Assembly: GCF_011516735.1 (NCBI RefSeq)
Contig: NZ_WOSX01000019.1
Coordinates: forward strand, 1 to 64,000
From: Acetobacter fallax
GTDB taxonomy: Bacteria; Pseudomonadota; Alphaproteobacteria; Acetobacterales; Acetobacteraceae
Length of the DNA stretch: 64,000 bases
Reading direction: 5' to 3'
In this document: positions 17,336 to 27,839 of the stretch, piece by piece
Layout of the letters: each line of letters starts with the position of its first letter
Numbering within the stretch: position 1 is the stretch's first letter
The notes under the pieces: generated by a model
Seen by the model: only the letters and a program-made list of their open reading frames with translations
What the model was told of the DNA's origin: nothing
The model's database searches: none
Translations under genes and position numbers: made by a program

Positions 17336-18661
17336 TCAATCGGGATAGTCGCTGGAAGAATGTAGAAATGAACCAGCCTTCAATTCCTCCGGTGAAAACC
17401 ACATCCCCACCACTCCGACAACGGCTATCACTGCCACATACACTGCCGGTGCCAGCGGCGTCTGCGGCACAAGCACGGAAATCACAGCCGGCGTCAGTCC
17501 TCCGAAAATTGCGTAAGAGATATTGTAAGACAGGGACAATCCCGAAAACCGAACCGCAGCCGGAAATGCCCGTAACATTCCCACCGGAACTAGCCCCACA
17601 AATCCGGAACAGAGCCCGCTTACTGCCGCCCATCCCACAAGCGTTCCTGGCCAGTAAGGTGCCAGCCCGTACAGCGCAAACGCTCCACCCGCGAGCAATG
17701 TCCCGCACAGGACCGCCAGTCCGCGCAACGACAGCACATCCGACAGTGCCCCGACGCCAACAACAGAAAGGGTCAGACAGAATGTGGCTACAAGACTGGC
17801 CCGCATTGTTTCCTCTGCCGACACATGATGCAGTGTCTGCATCAATGGCGGCATCATCAGCACCAGAACGACAATCGCCGCCGTCAGTGTCCAGGTCGTC
17901 GCCATCGAACACAGCACGGCCCGCCGATGCAGCCGCAGCAAAATCCCGACCGGTAATGTCTCCGCAATTTCAGCCCGGGAGTGCATCTCCCGAAATACCG
18001 GCGTTTCATCCAGCCAGCGTCGCAACACCATCGCCCCGAGCCCAAATACACCCCCCAGAAGAAACGGAATCCGCCACCCCCAGTCCGCAACAGCCGCCAC
18101 AGTCATCACCGCATGCAGCACCAGAATCACAACAGACCCCAGCAGAATTCCGCCTGTCAGCCCCCCGGTCAGCAGCCCGGTTGCAAATCCCGCTCGTCCT
18201 GGCGGAGCATGTTCTGAGACGAAAACCCAGCCGCCGGGGGCCTCACCACCAATTGCTGCTCCCTGCATCATCCGCAAAGCCAGCAAAGTCAGTGGCGCCC
18301 CGACCCCAAGCACGTCATATCCCGGCAGAAGCCCCATCAGCAGCGTCGGCACCGCCATGAGCAATACGCTGAAAGTAAAAACTTTCTTCCGGCCCGACAC
18401 ATCACCATAATGCGCCATTACCAGGCCACCCAGGGGCCGTGCCAGATACCCTGCGCCAAACAGCCCGAATGTTTCAGCCTGCCGCAACCATTCAGCCTGG
18501 CTCGCCGGGAAAAACTGCGCCGCAATCACTTTCGCCAGAAAGGCAAAGATGACGAAATCATAGAATTCCAGCGCCCCGCCCAGCGAGGCCAGGGCAAAAA
18601 TACGTAACTGCGAGAGCAGCGAACCGGAAGAAGCGGGCAGGGCGCCCGGGGACGAAGACAT
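17336..18661 (-). CDS. MFS transporter, metabolite:H+ symporter type
   Basis: 441 aa with about 12 predicted membrane helices. The N-terminal LGGALEFYDFVIFAFLA is the start motif of the proton symporter (MHS) group. The loop between helices 2 and 3 reads GGLVMAHYGDVSGRKKVF, matching the MFS signature, and helix 4 has LALRMMQGAAIGGEAPGG. Substrates in this group are organic acids or zwitterions; none can be named here. It stands alone between oppositely spaced gaps. Confidence 0.82.
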   Translation of the reverse strand: MSSSPGALPASSGSLLSQLRIFALASLGGALEFYDFVIFAFLAKVIAAQFFPASQAEWLRQAETFGLFGAGYLARPLGGLVMAHYGDVSGRKKVFTFSVLLMAVPTLLMGLLPGYDVLGVGAPLTLLALRMMQGAAIGGEAPGGWVFVSEHAPPGRAGFATGLLTGGLTGGILLGSVVILVLHAVMTVAAVADWGWRIPFLLGGVFGLGAMVLRRWLDETPVFREMHSRAEIAETLPVGILLRLHRRAVLCSMATTWTLTAAIVVLVLMMPPLMQTLHHVSAEETMRASLVATFCLTLSVVGVGALSDVLSLRGLAVLCGTLLAGGAFALYGLAPYWPGTLVGWAAVSGLCSGFVGLVPVGMLRAFPAAVRFSGLSLSYNISYAIFGGLTPAVISVLVPQTPLAPAVYVAVIAVVGVVGMWFSPEELKAGSFLHSSSDYPD

Positions 18662-18841
18662 GAACCGCGATCCGCCTGTGTCTGAAAAAGCGGACGCTTA
18701 TAGAGCGTCACGGCACAAGAACAGGAAAAACTCAGGCTTCAGCCCGGAAATCCATCAAAAACAACAGAGCGCGGGCGACAGTGCTTAATGAAATGACAGC
18801 ACAGCAACGAAGACGTGACCAAACGCGGATAAAGTCCACCT

Positions 18842-19699
18842 TCAGAGCGACGGCGCTCCAAATGTATCGCACTGCTTCACATCCCCGGACTCCAGCCCGC
18901 GTCTGAACCACCCCACCCGTTGCGCCGATGTTCCATGCGTAAAGCTATCCGGAACCACATAACCCTGGGTTTCTTTCTGCAGCCTGTCGTCCCCCACAGC
19001 CGCGGCCGCGTTCAGGCCCTGTTCCACGTCGCCCGTCTGCAAAATTTTCTTCGCTTCATCAGCCCGTTTCGCCCACACGCCAGCAAAACAGTCTGCCTGC
19101 AACTCCGTCCGTACAGACAGCCCGGAAGCCCCGTCTCCCGTCAGGCCAGCACGCCGTTTCGCATCTACCTGCTCCATGGTTCCCAGTTCATTCTGAACAT
19201 GGTGGCCCACTTCATGCGCCACCACATAGGCCTGCGCGAAGTCGCCGCCAGCGCCAAGCCGGTCCCGCAATTCCTTAAAGAACGCCAGATCCAGATAAAC
19301 CTTGCGATCAGACGGACAGTAAAATGGTCCGACCGATGTCTGAGCAAAACCACAGGCTGATTGCACACCCCCCGTAAACAGCACCAGATGCGGATCATGA
19401 TACGTCCGCCCCATCTGCTGAAAGTAAGAGGTCCATACATCCTCGGTGGATGCCAGAATCCGGGAGATAAAAATTTTGCCTGCATCATCACCGGCGGAAG
19501 GGGCCTGCGCCACAACCGGCGCGGAACTTCCCGACGTCGGAGCATTATTGAGCAGATTCAGCACCACCTGAGGATCGACCCCGAAATACAACGCCCCGAG
19601 AACGAGGATCACACCGCCAATCCCGATGCGGACCCGCCCTCCACCAGACCCGCGCCGGTCCTCGATGTTGCTGCTTTCTCTTTCATCATCCAGACGCAT
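18842..19699 (-). CDS. YpfJ-type neutral zinc metallopeptidase-like protein
   Basis: 285 aa, one N-terminal membrane helix (about 24-41, VRIGIGGVILVLGALYFGV) and a large periplasmic domain. The zinc motif is HEVGHH at residues 162-167, in YVVAHEVGHHVQNELG, followed by ELQADCFAGVWA, which supplies the third ligand. This is the KPN_02809/YpfJ family; no substrate is established. Its start codon lies 15 nt from a tandem 15-bp repeat. Confidence 0.87.
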   Translation of the reverse strand: MRLDDERESSNIEDRRGSGGGRVRIGIGGVILVLGALYFGVDPQVVLNLLNNAPTSGSSAPVVAQAPSAGDDAGKIFISRILASTEDVWTSYFQQMGRTYHDPHLVLFTGGVQSACGFAQTSVGPFYCPSDRKVYLDLAFFKELRDRLGAGGDFAQAYVVAHEVGHHVQNELGTMEQVDAKRRAGLTGDGASGLSVRTELQADCFAGVWAKRADEAKKILQTGDVEQGLNAAAAVGDDRLQKETQGYVVPDSFTHGTSAQRVGWFRRGLESGDVKQCDTFGAPSL

Positions 19700-19714
19700 A
19701 TCGTCCCGCCCTGT

Positions 19715-19744
19715 CGCTCAGTGATCGTTCGCTCAGTGATCGTT
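19715..19744. repeat. Tandem duplication of a 15-bp unit
   Basis: CGCTCAGTGATCGTT occurs twice in a row, directly upstream of the YpfJ-type gene. It may be a duplicated operator half or a chance slippage product. Confidence 0.7.
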
Positions 19745-19805
19745 GCATGGTGTGTGGCTCAAACATCTGACAAAGCCCGCAGGTTCCCCGCCGGCTCAGT
19801 GAGCC

Positions 19806-20279
19806 CTACCGCATTCCCCGGCGCGCTCTGGTCCGTAGCCACTCCAGCTCCAGAATGTTGTCCAGGCGCCGGCCCTCCGCCGTCGGCAGCAATGGCGATC
19901 CGGCATGCGGCTCAACAAAGCCCCATTTCATCAGATCCTCCAGGATCTTCCTGTTGTCGTAGTCGTAGTCATTCTCAATGATGATTTTCAGCCGGCCGAT
20001 GATCCGCGCCAGTGCAATCAGGTCGTCAGCATGCTGTTCCGCGCCAGCCCGGTGTTCGGTTTCCACCGCCGAAGAAATCGCTTCACAGGCTTCAGTCTCC
20101 GGAACAAGCGGCACAATTTTATAGCCCAGGGCGCGATACCGCTCGGGATTATCATCCGTGACCCAGCTTTTTCCGACTGGCGGCGTCACCCGCCATGCAA
20201 CCGTCTGAAGCGGCAAAGAGGGAGGCGTGCCGTCAGAAACGACCGGAGCAACATCAGATTTTTGGCTCTCATGCGTCAT
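19806..20279 (-). CDS. Hypothetical protein
   Basis: I do not recognise the family. From ATG 20279 (MTHESQKSDVAPVVS) it is 157 aa; the frame stays open to 20402 but the extra N-terminus crosses an inverted repeat and looks non-coding. The protein is soluble: a proline-rich N-terminus, a charged central helix (HADDLIALARIIGRLKIIIE) and a C-terminal DLMKWGFVEPHAGSPLLPTA segment. No signal peptide. It runs in the same direction as the YpfJ-type gene, 106 nt upstream of it. Confidence 0.55.
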   Translation of the reverse strand: MTHESQKSDVAPVVSDGTPPSLPLQTVAWRVTPPVGKSWVTDDNPERYRALGYKIVPLVPETEACEAISSAVETEHRAGAEQHADDLIALARIIGRLKIIIENDYDYDNRKILEDLMKWGFVEPHAGSPLLPTAEGRRLDNILELEWLRTRARRGMR

Positions 20280-20349
20280 GTCAGCTGAACAGACTTCTCT
20301 CCAGAGGCGTTCCAGGCACGCCAGCCCGCACATCACAGGCCAGAATGAT

Positions 20350-20381
20350 CGAAAATCGTCTCCTTTCGTAGACGATTTTCG
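20350..20381. repeat. Perfect 12-bp inverted repeat
   Basis: CGAAAATCGTCT and AGACGATTTTCG are exact reverse complements separated by 8 bases. It lies 70 bp upstream of the hypothetical gene start. No T run follows, so an operator is more likely than a terminator. Confidence 0.7.
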
Positions 20382-21072
20382 GTGCCGGACAATGCGCCCC
20401 ATCCGCTTTACTCTATTATTAATTCATCAGGCCAACACACTTACGTAACGGCTTCAAAGGTTTGCCCGGAACGACCGCCTGTATCTGATGAGAAGCCGGA
20501 GTCAGCAGACCAGTCCCGGAAGGACCGGAGGCATGAGAGGCGGGTCAATACTTTTTGGCGTGCAGTCCCTTGCTGTGGATGAGCCATTCACGAAACCCCG
20601 TTGCATCCCTTCCGGACACCTCTGAGCTTTGAAGGTGTGCAGAAGGGGCGTTAAGCGGCCCTTCTGCTCTCGCTGCCAGCGATCCGGAAAAGGCCCCAAT
20701 GCTCCCTTCTGCTGATCCGCTGCTGTTGCTGTGGAGCGGGTCGGCGCTTCCTGAAAGCCGCATTGAGGCTTTGGCGGATGGCTGCGATTGCTGCATCACG
20801 GCGCTGGATGGCCTCACGGTGATCTCTGGTGCCAGGGGAGGGGACGATTTCTCTGCACAGTCCATTGGATGACCCAGGGGCCTTTCCGGAATCTGTCCAG
20901 CGGCTCCAGGGAATACTCACCTGAACTGAATAACACCGTCGCCTCAGGACAAACTGATGCACCTGTTTCCGCTCCATCATAAGATGTGTAACGGTGAGCG
21001 TATAACGCAGCATCACAGAAGCCTGACGGAGACCTCAGGATAACCGGCTGATTTCTTTGGGAAAATACATGC
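20382..21072. other. 690-bp region with no supported gene
   Basis: Short frames occur on both strands but none has a family match, a good ribosome binding site or consistent codon use. GAAGGGGCGTTAAGCGGCCCTTC near 20642 is a hairpin. The region may contain a decayed gene that I cannot identify. Confidence 0.5.
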
Positions 21073-21150
21073 TGGGGCGGAAGACGGGGCTCGAACCCGC
21101 GACCTCCGGTACCACAAACCGGCGCTCTAACCAGCTGAGCTACGTCCGCC
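21073..21150 (-). tRNA. tRNA-His (GTG anticodon)
   Basis: Cloverleaf on the minus strand: acceptor GCGGACG, D arm GCTC...GAGC, anticodon arm CCGGT-TTGTGGT-ACCGG with anticodon GTG, and T arm GCGGG-TTCGAGC-CCCGT. The encoded extra G at position -1 faces C73, the identity mark of tRNA-His, and CCA is encoded. Position 6-67 is a C-U mismatch and 49-65 is G-U, slightly unusual. A frame starting MADVAQLVRAP that covers this tRNA is a well-known false ORF. Confidence 0.96.
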
Positions 21151-21228
21151 ACACAGCGGTCCCGTGATTAGACAATGCCGCATCGCCCGTCAACAGCTTT
21201 GATACTGTTAATAACTGCCCGACTGCTT

Positions 21229-22428
21229 TCAGCCCCGCTCCACCCGATCCCGGAACCGCGTCAGAGCCTGCTCAAGAACCAGGGGCTGCTTGCAGAAGGC
21301 AAAACGCACCAGATATCCCGGTGCCTCGCCGCCCGAGGGATCGTAAAAAGCAGACACCGGAATCAGCGCCACGCCCGCCTCCGCCGTCATCCGTCTGCAC
21401 CAGGCCTGATCATCCTCGCCATTCCGCACAACCGATCCCAGCGTGCGAATGTCGGCAGTCAGAAAATATGTCCCGTCACAGGGCAGCACCCCGAATCCGA
21501 TCTCCCGCAACCCTGCGGCCAGAATATCGCGCCGCAACGTCATGTCCTGCGCCAGCGTGGTGAAATACGCGGTGTCCTGATCCAGCCCGACAGCCACCGC
21601 GCGCTGCAGATTCGGCGCCGTCGCAAACACCAGATTCTGATGCGCTTTCGCCACAACAGCCGCCAGCCGGGCTGGGGCGGTGACATAGCCGACTTTCCAG
21701 CCCGTCAGCGAGAAACTCTTCCCCGCGCTGCCAATCCGCAGACAACGATCACGCATCCCGGGCAACGTCATCAGCGGCACATGCGGCACGCCGAAGGTGA
21801 GATGCTCATACACCTCATCACAGATCGCATAGGCATCGTGCTGTTGCAGCAATCCGGCCACAAACCCCAGTTCCTCCGACGTAAACACCTTGCCGGTCGG
21901 ATTCATCGGGGAGTTCAGCAGAATCGCCTTCGTCTTCGGCCCGAACGCCGCCGCAAGAGCATCACGCGGCACCGACCACTCCGGCGGCGTCAGCCGGACC
22001 AGTTTCGGAATCGCCCCCAGAAGCCGGATCACGGGAAGATAGGTGTCATAGGCCGGTTCAATCACCACGACCTCGTCACCCGGATTGAGCAGAGCCGCCA
22101 GTGAAACCGCCAGCGCCTCAGTCGCGCCGGAGGTCACGACAACCTCCGTCGCCGGGTCGACATCAAGACCATAAAATCGCGCATTGGACCGCGCCACCGC
22201 CTCCCGTAACTCAGGAAGACCTGTCAGAGGCGCATACTGGTTCCGTCCGTCATGCAGAGCCGCCGCCGCCGTTTCCGTCAGATGCGCCGGTCCCTCCGTA
22301 TCAGGAAACCCCTGCCCGAGATTGATGGCGCCATGCTGAGCGGCAAGAGCAGACATGACCGTAAAGATCGTCGTCGGCTGACTGGCAATCTGATGGTTGA
22401 GCGGTTTCACGGCGTCTCCGGTCGGCAT
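21229..22428 (-). CDS. Class I/II PLP-dependent aminotransferase (YbdL-like)
   Basis: 399 aa fold-type I aminotransferase. The PLP lysine lies in GSAGKSFSLTGWKVGY; the phosphate cup and cofactor contacts are in VVTSGATEALAVSLAALLNP, NSPMNPTGKV and AICDEVYEHL. The N-terminus INLGQGFPDTEGP resembles the methionine / kynurenine / glutamine aminotransferase subgroup. A methionine:oxo-acid specificity is a guess by similarity. Monocistronic by spacing. Confidence 0.85.
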   Translation of the reverse strand: MPTGDAVKPLNHQIASQPTTIFTVMSALAAQHGAINLGQGFPDTEGPAHLTETAAAALHDGRNQYAPLTGLPELREAVARSNARFYGLDVDPATEVVVTSGATEALAVSLAALLNPGDEVVVIEPAYDTYLPVIRLLGAIPKLVRLTPPEWSVPRDALAAAFGPKTKAILLNSPMNPTGKVFTSEELGFVAGLLQQHDAYAICDEVYEHLTFGVPHVPLMTLPGMRDRCLRIGSAGKSFSLTGWKVGYVTAPARLAAVVAKAHQNLVFATAPNLQRAVAVGLDQDTAYFTTLAQDMTLRRDILAAGLREIGFGVLPCDGTYFLTADIRTLGSVVRNGEDDQAWCRRMTAEAGVALIPVSAFYDPSGGEAPGYLVRFAFCKQPLVLEQALTRFRDRVERG

Positions 22429-23070
<642 letters not shown>

Positions 23071-23233
23071 GCCATTTGCCCGAAAACTACGCAGCGTCAC
23101 AGACTTGCGAAGCCGGACAACATGGGACAAAAAAGTTCAGGATCAATGTCACAGCGGAAAACTCATTTCCCGATCGGTGATATTGAAAACATGAGAGCCG
23201 CGCGGCGGCGTCTAAAAGGCAGGTAAGGGCATT

Positions 23234-24679
23234 ATGGCGAAGAAAGAATCCGGGTCGACCAGCGCGTCGGCTGTTGCGGTTGCCAGGGTCTTCGACCTTA
23301 TCAAGGAAAACTCCGTCGAGCTGGTGGATCTGCGCTTCACCGATCCACGTGGCACATGGCATCACACCACCCAGTATATCACGACCATCGAAGACGACAC
23401 CTTCACCGAAGGCTTCATGTTCGACGGCTCGTCCATCGCAGGCTGGAAAGCGATCAACGAGAGCGACATGGTTCTGCTCCCTGATCCCGCAACCGCTGTC
23501 ATGGACCCGTTCTCGGCCAAGCCGCAGCTCATCCTGATCTGCGACATCATCGACCCGGCCACCGGACAGTTCTACAACCGTGACCCGCGCTCGACCGCCA
23601 AACTCGCTGAGAAATACCTCCAGTCCACCGGTCTCGGTGACACCGCGTTCTTCGGCCCTGAAGCCGAATTCTTCATCTTCGACAATGTCCAGTTCGGCAC
23701 CGGCCCGAACTACGGCAAATACCAGCTCGACAGCATCGAAGGCCCCGGCGCTTCCCTGAAGGAATACCCCGAAGGCAATCTCGGTCACCGTCCGGGCGTC
23801 AAAGGCGGATACTTCCCCTGCGCCCCGGTCGACAGCGAGAGCGATCTGCGCGCCGAAATGCTCACCACCATGGGTGAGATGGGCCTGCCGATCGAAAAGC
23901 ATCACCATGAAGTCGCACAGTCACAGCACGAACTCGGCACGAAGTTCGACACGCTGGTTCGCTCAGCCGACTTCATGCAGATCTACAAATACTGTATCCA
24001 CAACGTCGCGGTGTCTTATGGTAAGACCGCAACATTCATGCCGAAGCCGATCTATGGCGATAACGGTTCGGGCATGCACGTTCACCAGTCGATCTGGAAA
24101 GCCGGCAAGCCAACCTTCGCCGGTAACGGTTATGCCGACCTGTCCGACACGGCGCTGTATTACATCGGCGGCATCATCAAGCATGCGAAGGCGCTGAACG
24201 CCTTCACCAATCCGTCGACCAACTCCTACAAGCGCCTGATTCCGGGATTCGAAGCCCCTGTGCTGCTGGCTTACTCCGCCCGCAACCGATCAGCCTCCTG
24301 CCGCATTCCGTATGCGACGAGCCCGAAAGCCAAGCGCGTTGAAGTCCGCTTCCCGGACCCGACAGCAAATCCCTACCTCGCTTTCGCCGCCATGCTGATG
24401 GCCGGCCTCGACGGCATCAAGAACAAGATCCACCCAGGCGACGCCATGGACAAGGATCTCTACGACCTGCCGCCGGAAGAGCTGAAGCAGATCCCGACTG
24501 TGGCTGGTTCGCTGCGTGAAGCGCTGGATTCCCTCCAGGCCGATCACGAGTTCCTGCTCGCAGGCAACGTGTTCACGAAGGACCAGATCGAGAGCTACAT
24601 CGCCATCAAATGGCAGGATGTGTACCGCTTCGAACACACGCCGCACCCGGTCGAGTTCGAAATGTACTACTCCGTCTGA
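23234..24679 (+). CDS. glnA: Glutamine synthetase type I
   Basis: Condenses glutamate and ammonia using ATP; dodecameric. 481 aa, ATG after AGGTAAGG. Signature blocks: [49 protein letters not shown] and the ATP-region [20 protein letters not shown]. The adenylylation tyrosine is in [10 protein letters not shown], so it should be controlled covalently via P-II. Follows glnB; a terminator ends the unit at 24708-24735. Confidence 0.97.
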   Translation: MAKKESGSTSASAVAVARVFDLIKENSVELVDLRFTDPRGTWHHTTQYITTIEDDTFTEGFMFDGSSIAGWKAINESDMVLLPDPATAVMDPFSAKPQLILICDIIDPATGQFYNRDPRSTAKLAEKYLQSTGLGDTAFFGPEAEFFIFDNVQFGTGPNYGKYQLDSIEGPGASLKEYPEGNLGHRPGVKGGYFPCAPVDSESDLRAEMLTTMGEMGLPIEKHHHEVAQSQHELGTKFDTLVRSADFMQIYKYCIHNVAVSYGKTATFMPKPIYGDNGSGMHVHQSIWKAGKPTFAGNGYADLSDTALYYIGGIIKHAKALNAFTNPSTNSYKRLIPGFEAPVLLAYSARNRSASCRIPYATSPKAKRVEVRFPDPTANPYLAFAAMLMAGLDGIKNKIHPGDAMDKDLYDLPPEELKQIPTVAGSLREALDSLQADHEFLLAGNVFTKDQIESYIAIKWQDVYRFEHTPHPVEFEMYYSV

Positions 24680-24707
24680 TCGCTTTCAAAAGCTTCAGAA
24701 CAGACAG

Positions 24708-24735
24708 AAACGCGGCCTTCGGGCCGCGTTTTTTG
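24708..24735 (+). terminator. Rho-independent terminator after glnA
   Basis: AACGCGGCC-TTC-GGGCCGCGTT stem-loop followed by TTTTTTG, 29 nt past the glnA stop. Confidence 0.9.
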
Positions 24736-24930
24736 TTTTCAGAACCAGTCAGGGCTCATCAATCTGGTGGCGCGAACCTGGTCACGGACCTTCTCCGGAA
24801 AAGCGCCGCGCCGGAGACGGTGATTCCTCCACGCTTCCGACCGTGTCTTTTCTCAGCAGAAATGCAATGGCGTCCACGGCGATATCGCCGCTCCTGCCCG
24901 CGAGCAGAGCAAAACCAGGGTTTCGTTAGG

Positions 24931-25126
24931 CCTTGTTGTTGTTACGTGTTGATCTGTGATTTTTCAAAGGGTTAGCAGAATCCGGGCTCTGCCTGAACCC
25001 GGTAGGGACTGCAGACCCCTTCACCTGATCTGTTGATAAAACAAGCTGATCTCCGGAGATCAGCGAGCTTTTTGTGGTCATCACGGGCAACGCCTGAGAA
25101 AGCCCTGGCACGTAATGCGAACAGGG
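24931..25126. repeat. Four-hairpin intergenic repeat, subfamily 1, degraded
   Basis: Left end TTGTTGTTGTTACGTGTTGA and right end CACGTAATGCGAACAGGGCC are imperfect inverted repeats. The first hairpins (GGGCTCTGCC, GGGACTGCAGACCCC) remain. The third has been replaced by GCTGATCTCCGGAGATCAGC, a new perfect hairpin. The rest of 24736-25320 shows no gene. Confidence 0.7.
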
Positions 25127-25320
25127 CCGGAACCATCCGGACTGTCGCGCTTATGAGACAGTTTCGCCGTGGCTGAACACAGATGTGTGAGGCAGTACCG
25201 GCGAAGCATGACGCACGCTCGTTTCTTCGGGCTGAGCACATGCGCTGGCCCCCGGATATCAGAACGTAACCTGCCTTACGCACCGAGCGGCCAATAAAAA
25301 CAATAAGAGAGTAAGACGGC

Positions 25321-27777
25321 ATGCAAGAAAACAGTGGGAGGTTATGGTCAGCAGCAACCTCGGTTCTGCTCGGCCTGACAGGGCTTTTTCTGATTTTTGG
25401 CGGGGGGCAGCTCCTCTTTCTGGGCGGTTCATGGTTCTACATTCTGGCCGGCGGCGTCATGCTGGGCGCCGCGGTCAGCGGCTTTAAAAAGCCGGAACTG
25501 GCCACACGGCTCTATGCAAGCCTGCTCGTGGTGGCAACGCTATGGGCCTTGTTTGAAACAGGCTTCAACATCTGGGGCCTCGAAGTCCGCCTGCTGACCC
25601 TGATCGGCTTCGGAGTCTGGCTCCTCCTCCCGTGGGTCTGGCGCTCCGGCCAGCGCTGGCTCACCGACAAGCGTGAAGTGCTCGGCGCACTCGCCGTTTC
25701 CTGTCTCGCCCTGCTCATCAGCTGCTTCACGTCCTACTCCATCGACGGCACCGTCCCCGATGATCGCATGACTGCTCAGGGCCAGCCCGACCCGACCCCG
25801 GACAGCATCCCCGACGGTGACTGGGCCGCCTACGGCCGCACCGTCGGCGGCGATCGTTATTCACCGCTGAACCAGATTACCCGCGCCAATATCAGCCATC
25901 TGAAGCGTGCCTGGGTCACACGCACCGGAGACGTCAGACGGGTGGACGAAGGCGGAGCCGCCGGCCCGGATCAGGGCCACGAATTCAACCTTGAAGTCAC
26001 ACCCATCAAAGTCGACAACACGCTCTATATGTGCACACCCCATAGCTGGGTGATGGCTCTCGATGCCGCGACCGGCAAGGTCAGGTGGAAGTTCGATCCC
26101 CGGCCTGATGCTGCAGACCAGGCAAAGAACGTCTATCTCTCCTGCCGCGGCGTCACCTATTACAAAATCCCGGATGAGATCCGGACAAGCTGCCGTACTC
26201 GCATCTACTCGCCGGTCGCCGACGTCCGCATGGTCGCCCTCAACGCCGAAACCGGTCAGCCCTGTGACGATTTCGGAGACCATGGCTACATCTCCCTCCG
26301 GCAATATCTCGGTCATGTGCCTCATGGTTTCCACTTCGTCACTTCACCGCCAATGGTCGCGCAAAACCGCCTGATCACCGGCGGCTGGATCTTCGACAAC
26401 CAGGCCAATTTCGAACCCTCCGGCGCCATTCGCGGCTTCGATGCCACGACCGGAGAACTCGCCTGGGCCTGGGATGCAGGCCACGATCCGGAAACCTGGA
26501 AGCCAGGACCCGATGATGTCCTGACCCGCAACACACCGAATGGCTGGGGCGTCTATACCGCCGACCTCAACCTCGGACTGGTCTATATCCCGACAGGCAA
26601 TGCCACGCCCGACAACTGGGGCGGCACACGCCGTCCGTTCGACGACGCCACCTCATCGGCAACCATCGCTCTGGATATCGTCACGGGTGAACGCCGCTGG
26701 ACCTACCAGACGGTCCATCACGATCTGTGGGACATGGACATCCCGTCCGGCCCCTCCATGGTCGACCTTCCCGGTCCTGACGGCGCAATGATTCCGTCGC
26801 TCGTCCAGAGCACCAAACGCGGCGAATTTTTCGTCCTCGACCGTCGTACCGGCCAGCCCGTCCCCGGCTATCCCGTCGAAGAGCGCCCCGTCCCGACAGC
26901 GGGTCACGCGCCGGACGATCGCGTCTCCCCGACCCAGCCTTACCCCACAGCAATGCCCAGCCTGACGCCTCCCGATCTGAAGGAAAGCGACATGTGGGGC
27001 GCGACGCTACTCGATCAGATGATCTGCCGCATCGAGTATCGTCAGTCCGCTTATGAGGGTCAGTTCACACCACCACATGTCGGCCAGACGACGATCGTCT
27101 ATCCGGCCTTCTACGGTATTGTTGACTGGCAGGGCATCACCATCGACCCGCAGCGCAAAATCATGCTGGCGAACGCAAGCTATATCCCGTTCCGCATTAA
27201 ACTCGACAAACGCGGCCCCTATGAAGCCTCCGGAACACTGCCGAAATGGGACGGCCAGGGCGAAAAACCTGATGCAAAGGGCGACGCCCTGTCCATTTCC
27301 CCGAATTACGGCACGCCTTATATCGCTCTGACCAGCCCATGGCTGAACCCGCTGCAGATCCCCTGCAAAGGCCCTGTCTGGGGCACGCTGACGGCGATCG
27401 ACCTCGTCACGAAGAAAATTATCTGGCAGCACCCGGTCGGCACGACACGCGATAACGGACCTTTCCGGACCCACAACAACATTCCGCTGCCTACCGGCAT
27501 GTATAATATCGGCGGCAACATCGTGACCAAAGGTGGCGTGGTGTTCATGGGCGCAACCGCCGACGATTACCTGCGGGCCTTCGACCTCGCCACGGGCAGG
27601 GTTCTGTGGAGCGACCGTCTCCCCGCAGGCGGTCAGGCCACACCGATGTCCTACGAGACTGGTGGCAAACAATATGTCGTTATTGCAGCCGGCGGTCACG
27701 GCGGTCTTGAAACAAGAAGCGGTGACTACATCATCGCCTACACACTCGATGGTACGCAGAATACTGCGGCCCAATAA
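25321..27777 (+). CDS. Membrane-bound PQQ-dependent dehydrogenase, glucose/quinate/inositol type
   Basis: 818 aa. Residues 1-140 form the membrane domain with five helices (LLGLTGLFLIFGGGQLLFLG onward), which binds ubiquinone. The rest is a periplasmic PQQ propeller: GDWAAYGRTVGGDRYSPLNQ, GERRWTYQTVHHDLWDMDIP (active-site Asp region), TPMSYETGGKQYVVIAAGGHG. The domain order equals membrane glucose dehydrogenase (about 800 aa), but quinate and inositol dehydrogenases share it, so the substrate is open. It is followed after 62 bp by an outer-membrane protein gene that may supply substrate. Confidence 0.85.
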   Translation: MQENSGRLWSAATSVLLGLTGLFLIFGGGQLLFLGGSWFYILAGGVMLGAAVSGFKKPELATRLYASLLVVATLWALFETGFNIWGLEVRLLTLIGFGVWLLLPWVWRSGQRWLTDKREVLGALAVSCLALLISCFTSYSIDGTVPDDRMTAQGQPDPTPDSIPDGDWAAYGRTVGGDRYSPLNQITRANISHLKRAWVTRTGDVRRVDEGGAAGPDQGHEFNLEVTPIKVDNTLYMCTPHSWVMALDAATGKVRWKFDPRPDAADQAKNVYLSCRGVTYYKIPDEIRTSCRTRIYSPVADVRMVALNAETGQPCDDFGDHGYISLRQYLGHVPHGFHFVTSPPMVAQNRLITGGWIFDNQANFEPSGAIRGFDATTGELAWAWDAGHDPETWKPGPDDVLTRNTPNGWGVYTADLNLGLVYIPTGNATPDNWGGTRRPFDDATSSATIALDIVTGERRWTYQTVHHDLWDMDIPSGPSMVDLPGPDGAMIPSLVQSTKRGEFFVLDRRTGQPVPGYPVEERPVPTAGHAPDDRVSPTQPYPTAMPSLTPPDLKESDMWGATLLDQMICRIEYRQSAYEGQFTPPHVGQTTIVYPAFYGIVDWQGITIDPQRKIMLANASYIPFRIKLDKRGPYEASGTLPKWDGQGEKPDAKGDALSISPNYGTPYIALTSPWLNPLQIPCKGPVWGTLTAIDLVTKKIIWQHPVGTTRDNGPFRTHNNIPLPTGMYNIGGNIVTKGGVVFMGATADDYLRAFDLATGRVLWSDRLPAGGQATPMSYETGGKQYVVIAAGGHGGLETRSGDYIIAYTLDGTQNTAAQ

Positions 27778-27839
27778 CAATAATAACCAGCAGGCAGTTT
27801 TTCATCGGATTGTCTGCTGCTTTCCACGGGAAGCAACCC

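Noticed and set aside
20814-21152. Minus-strand frame starting MADVAQLVRAP
   Set aside because: It is the translation of the tRNA-His gene read in its own direction, a well-known false ORF.
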